Source: Microbacterium sp. SZ1 (GTDB lineage: Bacteria > Actinomycetota > Actinomycetes > Actinomycetales > Microbacteriaceae). Taken from it: a stretch of DNA of 64,000 nucleotides. The notes under the pieces were generated by a model. It did no database searches. It saw nothing but the letters and a program-made list of their open reading frames with translations, and was not told the DNA's origin. The stretch covers positions 1 to 64,000 of the forward strand of contig NZ_LPVV01000038.1 in the NCBI RefSeq assembly GCF_002362255.1, read 5' to 3'. Positions 1 to 10,444 of this stretch are shown piece by piece. Position 1 is the first letter of the stretch; every line of letters begins with the position of its first letter. The translations under genes were made by a program, and so were the position numbers.

Positions 1-3000
1 ACCACCCACACCCAACACACCAGACTTCACCGCAGACAACGCGGCGCCGGGGGCGATCGGAACGGTGGCGGCGGCCGTGGCGGGCGCGAGAGTGCCGCGG
101 ACGGGGGTTCCGGTGACGGTGACCGCGTTCGAGACGGCGCCGGCGTCGACGTCGGACTGCAGGAGCGTGTAGGAGGCTGTCGCGGTCGCCGCGGCGCCGG
201 GCGCGAGCACGCCGGGCCGGGCGGGATCCGGCCAGATGACGGCCAGCGGGCTCAGGCCGATCAGAGTGTCGTCGAAGGCGACCTCGCTCACGGTGACATC
301 GCCGCTGTTGACGACGGAGAAGCGGAACTCCGCGGTGTCACCCGCGCGCCCGGTGGAACCCGGGGCGAGCGTGCCGCGCTTCGTGGCGGTCAGCGTCGGA
401 GCCGCGTCGGCCAGCGGTGTGGTCGCCGTGGCGTCCACGGACGACACCTCCACGCCCCCGGGCGCGGTCCCGGACGCGCTGGCGACGTTCACCACCTCGC
501 CCGCGTCGACATCGCTCTGCCTCACGGTGTACTGCGCCGAGGCCGTGACCTCGTCGCCGGGTGCCAGCACCCCGATCTCACCGCTCGGCCATTCGCCGAA
601 GACGATCCCCGACAGGTCGCCGAGCTGGTCGGTGATGCCCGTGCCCGTGATCGTCGTGTTCCCGGCGTTGCGCACGGTGAACGTGTACGAGATCGAGTCG
701 CCGAGCACGCCGGCGCCCGAGAGCTCATCAACCTTGGTCAGCTCGAGCGCAGGGGCACGGTCTTCGGTCGCGAGCGTGAGGGAATCGGATGCCGCGACCG
801 GCGCGTCGGCAGGAGTGGAGCCCGTGACCGTGGCGGTGTTCGTGACGCCGCCCGCGTCCACGTCAGCCTGTGTCACCGTATAGGTCGCGGTCGCGGTGAC
901 CGCGCCTGCGGGCGGCAGGACTCCGGTCGCTCCCGCCCAGGCGCCGAACGTGATCTGCGACAGTCCCGGGAGGGGGTCGCTGAGGGCGATCGCGTCGATC
1001 GTCGCTGTGCCGCCGTTGGTCACCGTGAATGTGTATGTGACGACATCGCCCAGCGCAAGGTCGCCGTCGCGCGATGCGGTCTTGTCGAGCGTGAGACCCG
1101 CGGTCGACGAGATCGGCACGGTGGCGGGCGCCGCCGCAGTGACCACGGCGCCCGAGGGAGCCACGCCGCGACCGGTCACGACGCTGACGATGGATCCCGC
1201 GTCGACGTCCGCCTGCGTGAGGACGGTCGTGGCGGTCGCCGTCACCGAGGCGCCGGGTGCGAGCACGCCGGCCGGTCCGGTCCACTGATATACGGGAGCG
1301 CTCGTTCCCGCCAGGGCGTCGCTCAGGCTGGCGCCGGTGAGCGTGACGTTGCCCGTGTTGCGCAGAGTGTACGTCCAGGTGACGGTCGATCCCGCTGCAG
1401 AACCGGGCGGGAGCGAACCGCTGTCTGTGACTGCGACCGACGGAGCGGCGGCCTCGACCGGCACGATGCTCTGCGGCGAGGCGGTGGTGACCGGTCCGCC
1501 GGGCGCGCTGCCCGATGCCGTCGCGGTGTTGAGGACTCGCCCCGCATCGATGTGCTGCTGTGTGATGGCGAGCGTCGCGGTCGCTGTCGCCGTCTGCCCG
1601 GGGTCGAGCACTCCGTCGGCTTCGGGCCAGTCGACGTCGATCGTCGACAGCCCCGCCAGGGGGTCGGTGACGGTGATCCCGGTCACAGTGACGTTTCCGG
1701 TGTTGCCGACCGTGAACGCATAGGTGATCTGATCGCCGAGGCCGGCTTCGCCGGGGAGAGTGCTCCCCGCCTTCGTGAGACGCAGCTCGGCACGCTGGGC
1801 GCCCGTCGCGACATCGACGGAATCGGTGGCCGTCACCTCGTCGCCCGAGGGCGGCGCGCCGGAGGCGGTCACGGTGTTCGACACCGAGCCGGCGTTCACG
1901 TCGGCCTGCGTGATCTCGTACGTCGCGACGGCGGTCGCCTGGGCGCCCGGCGCCAGAACGCCGGGTATCGCAGCATCCGGCCAGGTGATCGTCGGCACCA
2001 GGCCGGGGATGCTCTCGGCGAGCTCGACGTCGGTGAGCGTGACGTTGCCCGTGTTGACGACGACGAAGTCGAACCGGATGTCGTCGCCGGCCTCACCGTC
2101 GTCGACGCCGTCTCCGAGCACCGCGCCGGTCTTCGAGACGGAGATCGACGGAGCGGCGGTGAGTGGGATCGTGACGTCGTCGGCCTCGGTGACGGTGGTC
2201 CCACCGGGCGCCGTGGCCGTGCCGTCGACGACGTTCGTCACGCTTCCGGCATCCACGTCCTCCTGCGTCAGCGTGTAGGACGCCGTCGCGGTGACGACCT
2301 GGTTCGGTGCGAGCACCCCGGCCTCAGCTGGCCACGAGTAGACGAGCGGCGATACACCAGGCTCGCGGTCGGTCAGCGCGACGCCCGTGAGCGTGACGTT
2401 GCCCACGTTGCGCAGCGTGAAGGAGTAGGACACGGTGTCCCCGGCGCGTGCCGTCGCGCCGCCGGGCAGCGTTCCCGTCTTGGTCACCTCGATGTCGGCC
2501 GACCGGGCGGCGGTCGGCGTCACGACGGTGTCGGACGGGTCGCTCACGGATGGACCGGTCGGCGGTGTGCCTGTCGAGGTGGCAGTGTTCGTCACGGATC
2601 CCGTGTCGAGGTCGGTCTGCGTGATGCGGTGGGTGGTCGTGGCCGTCACGGACTCGCCGGGCTGCAGCGTTCCGCTGGCGCTCGGCCACGGGCCGTAGGC
2701 GAGCGGGCTCAGCCCGGGAGCGGGGTCGGAGATCGCAACCCCGGTCAGCGTGACGTTCCCGGAGTTGGTCGCGCGGATCGTGTACGTGATGAGGTCGCCG
2801 AGCTGCCCGGCGCCGCTCACCGCGGCGGTCTTGGTCGTGAGGATGCCGGGCGCCGACGCCGCGGTCGGCAGCACCACCGTCTGCGAGGTCGCCGACACGG
2901 CCGCCCCGGTCGGCGGGCGTCCCGACACGGTCGCGGTGTCGGAGATCGAGCCGGCGTTCACATCGCTCTGGCGCACCTGGTACGTCGCGGTGGCCGTGAC

Positions 3001-6000
3001 CGTCTGGTTCGGCGCGAGCGTGCCCGCCGCGCCCGATGGCCAGGTGCCATAGGAGATCGTCGAGAGACCGCTGTGCGGATCCGCGACCGCCACGCCCGTG
3101 AGGGTCACATTGCCCGCGTTGCGCACTGTGTACGTGTAGGTGATCGTGTCGCCGACGGCTCCAGAGCCGGACGTGTACGCACCGCTCTTCTGCAGGGAGA
3201 GGGCCGGTGCCGAGGTGAGCGGCACGGTCCCCGACCCGGTCGCGGTCGTCGCCGACCCCCTCGCGGGCGTTCCGGTCGCGGTGGCCGCGTTCGACACGGC
3301 CCCGGCGTCGACGTCGGTCTGACGCACCGTCGAGGTCGCCGTCGCGGTGACCGCGTCTCCGGGGGCCAGGATCCCGGCCGTGCCGGACGGCCACGCGCCG
3401 TACGTCAGGGCGCCGATGCCCGGGAGCGAGTCGGTCGCGCTCACGCCGGAGAGCGTGACGTTGCCGACGTTGCGGATCGTCACCGTCCAGGTGATGGTCT
3501 CACCGGCCACTCCCGTCGCACCGGCAGGCAGCGAACCGGACTTCACGACCACGAGCCGCGGGTCGCCCGCAGCCGTCGGTGTGGTGACGGTTCCCGAGGC
3601 CCCGGACACCGCGACACCGCTCGGCGACTGCGCGCTGCCCGTCGCGACGTTGACAACCGACCCGGCGTCGACATCGGCCTGGGTGATCGTATGGCTCGCA
3701 CGGGCGACCACCTGGGCCCCGGGAGCGAGGGTGCCCGCATCCCCCGGCCACGTGTAGGTGAAGGGAGTCAGACCGACCAGCGGATCGCTGACGACCACGC
3801 TTCGCAGCGTGACGTTGCCCGAGTTCGTGACGCGGACGGTGTAGTCGATCACGTCGCCCACGGCACCGGTGCCGGAGACCGCGGCCGACTTCGTCGTCGT
3901 CAGCGCGGGCCCCGCGGCCACGGTCGACAGAGCGACGGTCGGCGAATCCGCGCCCACGGCCGGACCGCTCGGCGGCGTCCCCGTGACCCGAGCCGTGTTG
4001 CGCACGGTGCCGGCGTCCACGTCGGCCTGGGTGACGACGTACGTCGCCGTGCCGACGACCTGCTCCCCCGGCCCGAGCGTGCCAGCTGTCCCCGGCCACG
4101 CCAGAGCGATCGGGCTGAGACCCGCGTGCGGATCGGTCACTGCGACGGCTGTGAGCGTGACGTTGCCCGCGTTCCGTGCGGTGAAGGTGTAGGTGATCAC
4201 GCTGCCCACGGCTCCGGTGCCCTGCGTATAGGCGCCGGTCTTGCCGAGGGTGAGGAGCGGACCTGCGGTGATCGGCAGTGTCGCCGCTGCGGTCGCCTCC
4301 ACCGCGGCTCCGGTCGGGGGCGTGGCGCTCGCGGTAGCCGTGTTGGCGACGGACCCCGCGTCGACGTCCGACTGCGTGAGCGGCCTGGTCGCGCTCGCGG
4401 TCACGCTCTGACCGGGCTGCAGAGTGCCGACCGCTCCCGGCCACCCCGAATACGTGATGGTCGACAGGCCCGGCAGGGGGTCGGCCACGCCGACACCGGT
4501 CAGCGTGACGTTCCCCGCGTTCCGCACGGTGAAGCTGTATGTGACGACATCGCCCGCCCGCCCGGTGGCGCCCGGTGCGAGGCTGGCGGTCTTGTCGAGT
4601 GTCAGACGCGGCGCCGCCGTCGCGGTCGGGGTCACGAGCTCGTTCGAGGAGCCGTCGACGCCGACTCCGCCCGGCGCTGTCGCGGACGCGGCGGCGCGAT
4701 TGCGCACCGACCCCGCGTTCACGTCGTTCTGGGTCAGGACATAGGTGGCCCTGGCGGTCGCCGCCTGCCCGGGGGCGAGCACGCCGGTCGCGCCGGGCCA
4801 GGCGATCGCGAGTGCCGACAAGCCTGGGAGCGAGTCGTTGATCGTCACGCCGGTGAGCGTCTGGTTGCCGGTGTTCTCGGCGCGGATCGTGTATGTCACG
4901 ACATCGCCGACGCGGTTGCCTCCCGCGGTCGTCGCGCTCTTGCTGACCGTCAGTCCCGGCGCGGCGGCGCTGGTCGGCACCAGCGCTTCCGCCGACGTCG
5001 CGCTGACTACGGCGCCCGCGGGCGGGCGGCCGCTGACGCTCGCCGTGTTGCGCACCGACCCCGCGTCGACGTCAGCCTGACGGATCGTGTAGGTCGCGGA
5101 CCCGGTCGCCGTCTGTCCTGGAGAGAGCGTGTTGGCCGGGCCCGGCCACGTGATCGTCGGCGTGCTGAGTCCGGCGAGCGTGTCGGTCAGGTTGATGCCG
5201 CTGAGCGTGACATTGCCCGAATTGCGGATCGTGAACGTGAAGGTCGCGGTGCTTCCGACGCCGCCGTCACCGGCCGTGATCGACCCCGCCTTCACGACCG
5301 AGATCGACGGTACTGCAGCGATCCGCACGGTGGAGGGCGCCGTGCCGCTGACTGCCGCTCCACGCGGAGGGACACCCGTGGCGGTGGCTGTGTTCGCGAC
5401 CGCGCCCGCGTCGACGTCGGTCTGCCTGACGGTGTAGGTCGCGGTACCCGACACGCTCTGCCCCGGCTGCAGCGTTCCTGCCGCTCCCGTCCATCCGGTG
5501 AGCGTGATCGGCGCCGCACCGACCAACGGGTCCACGAGCGAGACGCCGGTCAGGGTGACGTTCCCGGCGTTACGCACTGTGAACGCGTAGCTGATCGTGT
5601 CACCCGCCGCCCCCGTGCCGCTCAGGGTGCCGGCCTTGGTGACCGCGAGCGCCGGCGCGATCGCCGCCGTCGGCGTCGTGACGGTGCCCGATCCGGCGCT
5701 CACGGTCGTCCCGCCACCCGAGCCGCTCGCGGTCGCGGTGTTCACGATCGACCCGGCGTTCACGTCCGCCTGGGTCACGGCGTAGGGAGCAGTGGCGACG
5801 ACTGTCTGCCCGGGGGCGAGAGTGCCCGGGGCTGCAGGCCACTGGTACTGCAGCGCGCCGAGACCGGCGAGAGGGTCCGCGATGGCGACGCCCGTGAGCG
5901 TGACGTTTCCGGTGTTCGTGGCTCGGAATGTGTATGTGACGACACTGCCCACACCTCCCCCGCCGCCGGCGGCCGACTTCGTGGCGGAGATTGCAGGTGC

Positions 6001-9000
6001 CGCGGCGATCGTCGCCACCGAGACCTCGCCCGACGAGGCGGTGATGGCTGGACCGGTGGGCGGTGTGCCTGCGACCGTCGCCGTGTTCCGCGCCGCGCCG
6101 GCGTCGACGTCGGACTGACGGACGGTGTACGTCGCCGTCGCCGTGACGGTCTGGTTCGGCTGCAGAGTCCCGGCGGGGCCGGGCCACGTGTACGAGAGCG
6201 TCGAGAGTCCGGAGTGCGGGTCCGTGATGGCGACGCCGGTGAGGGTCACGTTCCCCGTATTGCGAGCGGTGAACGTGTAGGTGATCGTGCTGCCGACCGA
6301 GCCGTTGCCTGCGGTCACGGCGCCCGACTTGGAGATCACGATCCCGGGGGCGGAGGCGAGCGACACCGTCGCCGGTGCCGTACTCGTGACCGCTGTGCCG
6401 TTCGGCGGAGTGCCGGAGCCGGTCGCCGTGTTGCTCACGGCACCGGAGTTCACATCCGTCTGCGAGATCGTCGACGTGGCGGTCGCGGTGACCGTCTGTC
6501 CGGGCTGCAGGACGCCTGCGGTACCGCTCGGCCAGGTCCCGTAGGACGGCGCCGAGATCCCAGGCAGGGAGTCTGCGACCGCGACCCCCGTCAGGGTCAC
6601 GTTTCCGGAGTTGCGGAGCGTGATCGACCAGACGATCGTGTCGCCCGCGCGGCCCGAGGAGCCGCTCTGCAGTGCTCCGGACTTCGTCGTCACGATCGCG
6701 GCGGACGCGGGCACGGTGTTCGTCGTGATCGTTCCCGAGGTGCTCGTCACCGGTGTCGTGCCATACGCGGACGTGGAGGAGGCGATGTTGCGGACGGAAC
6801 CCGCGTTCACGTCCGCCTGTCGGATCGTGTACGTGGCGACGGCGGTCACGGCCTGCCCGGGTGCGAGTGTGCCCGCGGTGCCCGGCCACGTGTAAGTGAA
6901 GGCCGAGAGACCGGGCAGCGTGTCCGAGACGCTCACGCCGGTGAGTGTGACGTTGCCGGTGTTCGTCGTGCGCACCGTATAGGTGATGACGTCGCCGACG
7001 GCGGCGGTGCCGGACACCGTCGCCGACTTGGTGGTCGTGCTGGCCGGTGCGGCGGCCGCGGTCGTCACGCGGGTGGCCGGCGACGATCCGGTGACCGCCG
7101 CGCCTCCCGGTGTCCGGGCCGAGGCCGTGGCCGTGTTCGACACGGCACCCGCGTCGACATCCGCTTGCCTGATCGTGTAGGTCGCGCGCGCCTGCGCCGT
7201 CTGCCCCGGGGCGAGCGTGCCCGCCGTGCCCGGCCAGGTGTAGGTGATCGCCGAGAGACCGGGCAGCGGATCCGCGATCGCCACCTGACTGAGGGTCACG
7301 TTGCCGTTGTTCGTGGCGGAGAACGAGTAGGTGACGATGCTGCCCACTCCGCCGGTGCCCGAGGTGACCGTTCCCGACTTGAGCACGGTCAGCGCACCGG
7401 TCGGCGTCACCGGCAGGGTGAACGCCCGGGTCTGCGTGAGGCGCGCGCCGCTGGGCGGCAGCGCGGTCGCGGTCGCGGTGTTGGCCACCGATCCCGCGTC
7501 GACGTCCGACTGCTTGAGCGTGTAGGTGGCTGTCGCCGTGACCGCCTGCCCCGGTGCCAGCGTGCCGACCGGTCCGGGCCACGTGTAGGCGAGCGCGGAC
7601 AGCCCGGCCAGCGGGTCGGAGATCGCCGCCTCGGTGAGCGTCACGTTCCCGCTGTTCGCGAGACGGAAGGTGTAGGTGACGACGTCGCCCGCGCGGCCGG
7701 TGCTGCCCGGCGCGAGGGCGCCGGTCTTCGTGAGCGTGACGGCCGGAGCGGATGCCGCGGTCGAGACGACCGACTGGCTGCTCGGCATCGTCAGCGTGGC
7801 ACCGGCAGGCGTGCGAGCAGTGCTCGTGGCGGTGTTGCGCACGGCGCCCGCGTCGACGTCGGCCTGCGTGATCGTATACGTCGCGGTGGCGGTGACCGCT
7901 TGGCCGGGGGCGAGGGTACCGGCCGTGCCCGGCCAGCTGTACGCGAGTGCCGAGAGCCCGGCGAGCGGGTCGGTGATGGCGACGGACGTCAGTGTCGTGT
8001 TGCCGGTGTTGCGGGCGGTGAAGCTGTAGGTGATGGTGCTGCCGACGCCCCCGGCCCCCTGGGTGACGGAGCCCGACTTCGTCGTCGAGAGTCCCGGTGC
8101 CGATGCGACGGTGGGGACGGAGGTCTGGGCCGACGATCCCGAGACCGTGGTGCCGTTCGGCGTGCGAGCGGAGGCGGTGGCGGTGTTTCGGACGCTTCCC
8201 GCATCCACATCCGCTTGGGTGATGGTGTAGAAAGCGGTGGCGGTGGCGGACTGACCGACCGGCAGGCTCCCTGGGGTCGAGGTCGGCCAGGTGATGACCG
8301 GTGGCGACAGTCCGGGCAGCGGGTCGACCAGTGACGCGTTCGCGAGTGTGACATTCCCGGTGTTACGGATCGTGAACGTGTAGTTGATGCGGTCGCCGAC
8401 GCGACCCGTCGACCCGCTCGCGAGCGCGCCCGTCTTCGTCACGGTCACGGCGCCCGCCGCTGCGATAGGGGTGACGCGGTTCGCCGATCCGGACGGACGC
8501 ACTCCCCCGTCGTCGTCTGCGGCACTCACCGTCGCGGTGTTCGCGACCGATCCGGCATCCACGTCCGTCTGCTTCAGCGTGTACGTCGCCGTCGCCGTGA
8601 CCGACTGTCCCGGGGTGAGGATTCCGGTCGTGCCCGGCCACGCGCCGAAGGTGATCGGGGAGAGCCCGACGAGCGGGTCGGTGATCACGATGTCGCGCAG
8701 GGTCGACTGACCCGTGTTCGTGACCGTGAAGGTGTAGACGACGACGTCGCCCGCGCGGCCCGTGCCGCCGGCGGCGAGAGCGCTCGTCTTGGTCAGGCTG
8801 ATGGCGCTGAGCAGCACAGTGGTGCTGTCGCTGTCCTGCGCGAGGAAGTCGCCGACGGCCGTCCGCGCCGTGGCTTCGGCGGTCGAGACGTATCCCGTCG
8901 ACGACGGTGCCGTCGCAGTGCAGGTGTACGTCGTCGTCTGCAGAGGAGCGAGAGTGAGGGTTCCGAGGTTCCTGGCGCAGTTCGCCTGGTCGTCGGTCAC

Positions 9001-10326
9001 GACGATGTTCCGCAGGGTTCCGGCGCCGGTGTTCGTGATGCGGATCGTGAACGTCGCGAGCTCGCCGGCCGTGCGCGATTGGGTGTCGAGGGTCCCGTCG
9101 TACGTCTTCACGACCTGCAGCCCGGCCGTCGGCACCGACAGCATGGCGTTGCGCAGCAGGTACGAGTCGCCAGAGGTTCCGAGCCGCAGGTTCACGGTCG
9201 AGTCGCCCGCCACGACATTGGTCAGGGGTGCTGTCGCGACGTCGACGCTCTGGTTGGTGAACGCCGTGCCCGCCGTCCCCGTGTATCTCACCGACCCGAT
9301 GGCGCGGGAGATCCCGATGTTCCCGGTGGCGCCGGCCGCGTTGGGGATCTCGGTGTACGTCGTCGATCCGCCGCGGGAGTACGAGGCGGCATCGCCCGTG
9401 ATGTTCCGGTCACCTTCGAAGAGGGTGAACCCGGCGCGCGTGCCCGCCGCGACCGCGGTGAAGCCGTTGAACGCGACGGTCAGATCGGCGTCGTTGGCGC
9501 CCTGACGCACGTGGCCCTCGTAGTAGATGATGTTGTGCGGCACCGAGGCGGGGTTGTCGGGGATGAAGGTCCCGTAGTCGTAGACGACGTTGATCGACCA
9601 GCCCGCGTAGCAGCCGGCGCCGGTCGGAGTCCAGATGTTGCCAGCAGAGATGGTGATCTCCGAGCCGGTCGTCACCGAGGCGAAGGCCGAGGTCACATCG
9701 GCGCTGGCCGAGTAGTAGAGCGCTGTGGCCTGCGACGCCGGGTCCTGGAGCATGCTCTGCGGTGCCACCTCGATGATCCCGCCGCCGCCGACCTTGAACT
9801 GCACGGCTCTGGTCGTGTAGCCGGTCGCGCTTCCCGCGGGCATGGTCGCGACGCCGCGTGCCGCCGAGTACTGCGAGCAGAGACGGCGGGTGTCGCCGGT
9901 GTACACGCCCGTGTTGGCGCTCCACGTGAGGAAGGCTTTGACGACCGTCGCACCAGAGGGGACCGTGATGGTCGCGCTGCTCGAGTTCGATGTGAAGCCC
10001 GCGACCGAGTTGTTCTGGGTCATGACGAAGTTGTCGTTGACGTTCTGGGCGTTGGTGCTCGACGCCGCGTGCAGATCGGCGCAGGTGCCGTTCGTGGTGG
10101 CCGTCGTCGCCGAGCAGGCGAGCACGCCGTTGCCGGCCATGATGAAGTCGCCGTTGACGTTGGCCTGGTAGTTCGGGGAGGTGCCCGAGTTGGTCCCCCA
10201 TTGGACGACGGCGGCTTCGGCCGTCTGCGCCGTGCCGAGGGTGAGCCCGGCCACGATGACCGCGATGGCGGTCGTCATCGCGACGATCGACCGCCGCAGG
10301 CGACGCCGACCACTCCCCCTGACCAC
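1..10326 (-). CDS. Giant secreted DUF11/DUF7507-repeat surface protein (3' end outside window)
   Basis: At least 3,442 codons stay open in one reverse frame to the window edge. I checked the frame at the head and near bases 7,855, 4,020 and 120. The GTG start has an AGGGGGG ribosome site 8 bases upstream. Residues 1-39 are a signal peptide: an arginine-rich n-region (RRRLRR), a hydrophobic core, then AQTAEAA. Residues about 40-400 form a non-repeated head with an internal cysteine pair. From about residue 405 on there are about 26 units of roughly 117 residues (about 350 bp). Each has conserved pieces such as NTGNVTL, DPLPGLS, WPG, LAPGQ, ADVDAG and NTATA, which mark DUF11/DUF7507 Ig-like domains. 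The first unit differs and contains cysteines. The C-terminal anchor is not in view. The likely role is an adhesin or cell-surface stalk, inferred from the family only. Confidence 0.9.
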   Translation of the reverse strand, partial: MVRGSGRRRLRRSIVAMTTAIAVIVAGLTLGTAQTAEAAVVQWGTNSGTSPNYQANVNGDFIMAGNGVLACSATTATTNGTCADLHAASSTNAQNVNDNFVMTQNNSVAGFTSNSSSATITVPSGATVVKAFLTWSANTGVYTGDTRRLCSQYSAARGVATMPAGSATGYTTRAVQFKVGGGGIIEVAPQSMLQDPASQATALYYSASADVTSAFASVTTGSEITISAGNIWTPTGAGCYAGWSINVVYDYGTFIPDNPASVPHNIIYYEGHVRQGANDADLTVAFNGFTAVAAGTRAGFTLFEGDRNITGDAASYSRGGSTTYTEIPNAAGATGNIGISRAIGSVRYTGTAGTAFTNQSVDVATAPLTNVVAGDSTVNLRLGTSGDSYLLRNAMLSVPTAGLQVVKTYDGTLDTQSRTAGELATFTIRITNTGAGTLRNIVVTDDQANCARNLGTLTLAPLQTTTYTCTATAPSSTGYVSTAEATARTAVGDFLAQDSDSTTVLLSAISLTKTSALAAGGTGRAGDVVVYTFTVTNTGQSTLRDIVITDPLVGLSPITFGAWPGTTGILTPGQSVTATATYTLKQTDVDAGSVANTATVSAADDDGGVRPSGSANRVTPIAAAGAVTVTKTGALASGSTGRVGDRINYTFTIRNTGNVTLANASLVDPLPGLSPPVITWPTSTPGSLPVGQSATATAFYTITQADVDAGSVRNTATASARTPNGTTVSGSSAQTSVPTVASAPGLSTTKSGSVTQGAGGVGSTITYSFTARNTGNTTLTSVAITDPLAGLSALAYSWPGTAGTLAPGQAVTATATYTITQADVDAGAVRNTATSTARTPAGATLTMPSSQSVVSTAASAPAVTLTKTGALAPGSTGRAGDVVTYTFRLANSGNVTLTEAAISDPLAGLSALAYTWPGPVGTLAPGQAVTATATYTLKQSDVDAGSVANTATATALPPSGARLTQTRAFTLPVTPTGALTVLKSGTVTSGTGGVGSIVTYSFSATNNGNVTLSQVAIADPLPGLSAITYTWPGTAGTLAPGQTAQARATYTIRQADVDAGAVSNTATASARTPGGAAVTGSSPATRVTTAAAAPASTTTKSATVSGTAAVGDVITYTVRTTNTGNVTLTGVSVSDTLPGLSAFTYTWPGTAGTLAPGQAVTAVATYTIRQADVNAGSVRNIASSTSAYGTTPVTSTSGTITTNTVPASAAIVTTKSGALQSGSSGRAGDTIVWSITLRNSGNVTLTGVAVADSLPGISAPSYGTWPSGTAGVLQPGQTVTATATSTISQTDVNSGAVSNTATGSGTPPNGTAVTSTAPATVSLASAPGIVISKSGAVTAGNGSVGSTITYTFTARNTGNVTLTGVAITDPHSGLSTLSYTWPGPAGTLQPNQTVTATATYTVRQSDVDAGAARNTATVAGTPPTGPAITASSGEVSVATIAAAPAISATKSAAGGGGGVGSVVTYTFRATNTGNVTLTGVAIADPLAGLGALQYQWPAAPGTLAPGQTVVATAPYAVTQADVNAGSIVNTATASGSGGGTTVSAGSGTVTTPTAAIAPALAVTKAGTLSGTGAAGDTISYAFTVRNAGNVTLTGVSLVDPLVGAAPITLTGWTGAAGTLQPGQSVSGTATYTVRQTDVDAGAVANTATATGVPPRGAAVSGTAPSTVRIAAVPSISVVKAGSITAGDGGVGSTATFTFTIRNSGNVTLSGINLTDTLAGLSTPTITWPGPANTLSPGQTATGSATYTIRQADVDAGSVRNTASVSGRPPAGAVVSATSAEALVPTSAAAPGLTVSKSATTAGGNRVGDVVTYTIRAENTGNQTLTGVTINDSLPGLSALAIAWPGATGVLAPGQAATARATYVLTQNDVNAGSVRNRAAASATAPGGVGVDGSSNELVTPTATAAPRLTLDKTASLAPGATGRAGDVVTYSFTVRNAGNVTLTGVGVADPLPGLSTITYSGWPGAVGTLQPGQSVTASATRPLTQSDVDAGSVANTATASATPPTGAAVEATAAATLPITAGPLLTLGKTGAYTQGTGAVGSVITYTFTARNAGNVTLTAVAVTDPHAGLSPIALAWPGTAGTLGPGEQVVGTATYVVTQADVDAGTVRNTARVTGTPPSGPAVGADSPTVALSTVAAGPALTTTKSAAVSGTGAVGDVIDYTVRVTNSGNVTLRSVVVSDPLVGLTPFTYTWPGDAGTLAPGAQVVARASHTITQADVDAGSVVNVATGSAQSPSGVAVSGASGTVTTPTAAGDPRLVVVKSGSLPAGATGVAGETITWTVTIRNVGNVTLSGVSATDSLPGIGALTYGAWPSGTAGILAPGDAVTATATSTVRQTDVDAGAVSNAATATGTPARGSATTATGSGTVPLTSAPALSLQKSGAYTSGSGAVGDTITYTYTVRNAGNVTLTGVAVADPHSGLSTISYGTWPSGAAGTLAPNQTVTATATYQVRQSDVNAGSISDTATVSGRPPTGAAVSATSQTVVLPTAASAPGILTTKTAAVSGAGQLGDLITYTIRATNSGNVTLTGVAISDPAPGLSPLAYGPWPSASGTLQPGESVTATTTHRITQTDLDTGSVTNTATSTGTPPTGPSVSDPSDTVVTPTAARSADIEVTKTGTLPGGATARAGDTVSYSFTLRNVGNVTLTGVALTDREPGVSPLVYSWPAEAGVLAPNQVVTATASYTLTQEDVDAGSVTNVVDGTATAPGGTTVTEADDVTIPLTAAPSISVSKTGAVLGDGVDDGEAGDDIRFDFVVVNTGNVTLTDVELAESIPGLVPTITWPDAAIPGVLAPGAQATAVATYEITQADVNAGSVSNTVTASGAPPSGDEVTATDSVDVATGAQRAELRLTKAGSTLPGEAGLGDQITYAFTVGNTGNVTVTGITVTDPLAGLSTIDVDWPEADGVLDPGQTATATATLAITQQHIDAGRVLNTATASGSAPGGPVTTASPQSIVPVEAAAPSVAVTDSGSLPPGSAAGSTVTWTYTLRNTGNVTLTGASLSDALAGTSAPVYQWTGPAGVLAPGASVTATATTVLTQADVDAGSIVSVVTGRGVAPSGAVVTAAAPATVPISSTAGLTLDKTASRDGDLALGDVVTYTFTVTNGGTATIDAIALSDPLPGLSQITFGAWAGATGVLPPAGAVTATATYTVTQADVDAGGVTNTATVTGSTPADAPVAASDSLTLATEDRAPALELTKVDELSGAGVLGDSISYTFTVRNAGNTTITGTGITDQLGDLSGIVFGEWPSGEIGVLAPGDEVTASAQYTVRQSDVDAGEVVNVASASGTAPGGVEVSSVDATATTPLADAAPTLTATKRGTLAPGSTGRAGDTAEFRFSVVNSGDVTVSEVAFDDTLIGLSPLAVIWPDPARPGVLAPGAAATATASYTLLQSDVDAGAVSNAVTVTGTPVRGTLAPATAAATVPIAPGAALSAVKSGVLGVGG

Positions 10327-10383
10327 GACTACGACCCCCCTCAGAGTCCGCCGGCCACCCTCCCGTGGACCGACGTGATAGCT

Positions 10384-10412
10384 AGGTTAGGCGAATTCTC
10401 AGGTGGTGACAA
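10384..10412 (-). promoter_or_regulatory. Sigma-70-type promoter of the giant surface-protein gene
   Basis: On the reverse strand TTGTCA (10412-10407) and TAACCT (10389-10384) are separated by exactly 17 bases. They lie about 60 bases upstream of the GTG start at 10326, leaving a leader of about 50 bases. The element is intergenic, after the BLUF stop codon, so the giant gene probably has its own transcript. Confidence 0.6.
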
Positions 10413-10444
10413 TGGTGCGCATGTGACCCGTGTTGTCGATGCAC

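Noticed and set aside
1552..8334. A 2,260-codon forward open frame opposite the repeat protein gene
   Set aside because: It is a codon-bias shadow: the reverse frame encodes coherent DUF11 units with a signal peptide, while the forward translation is arginine/glycine-rich and shows no domain.
1..9110. The 350-bp periodic repeats as a CRISPR or satellite array
   Set aside because: The period is far too long for CRISPR, the units diverge at synonymous sites, and the frame stays open throughout.
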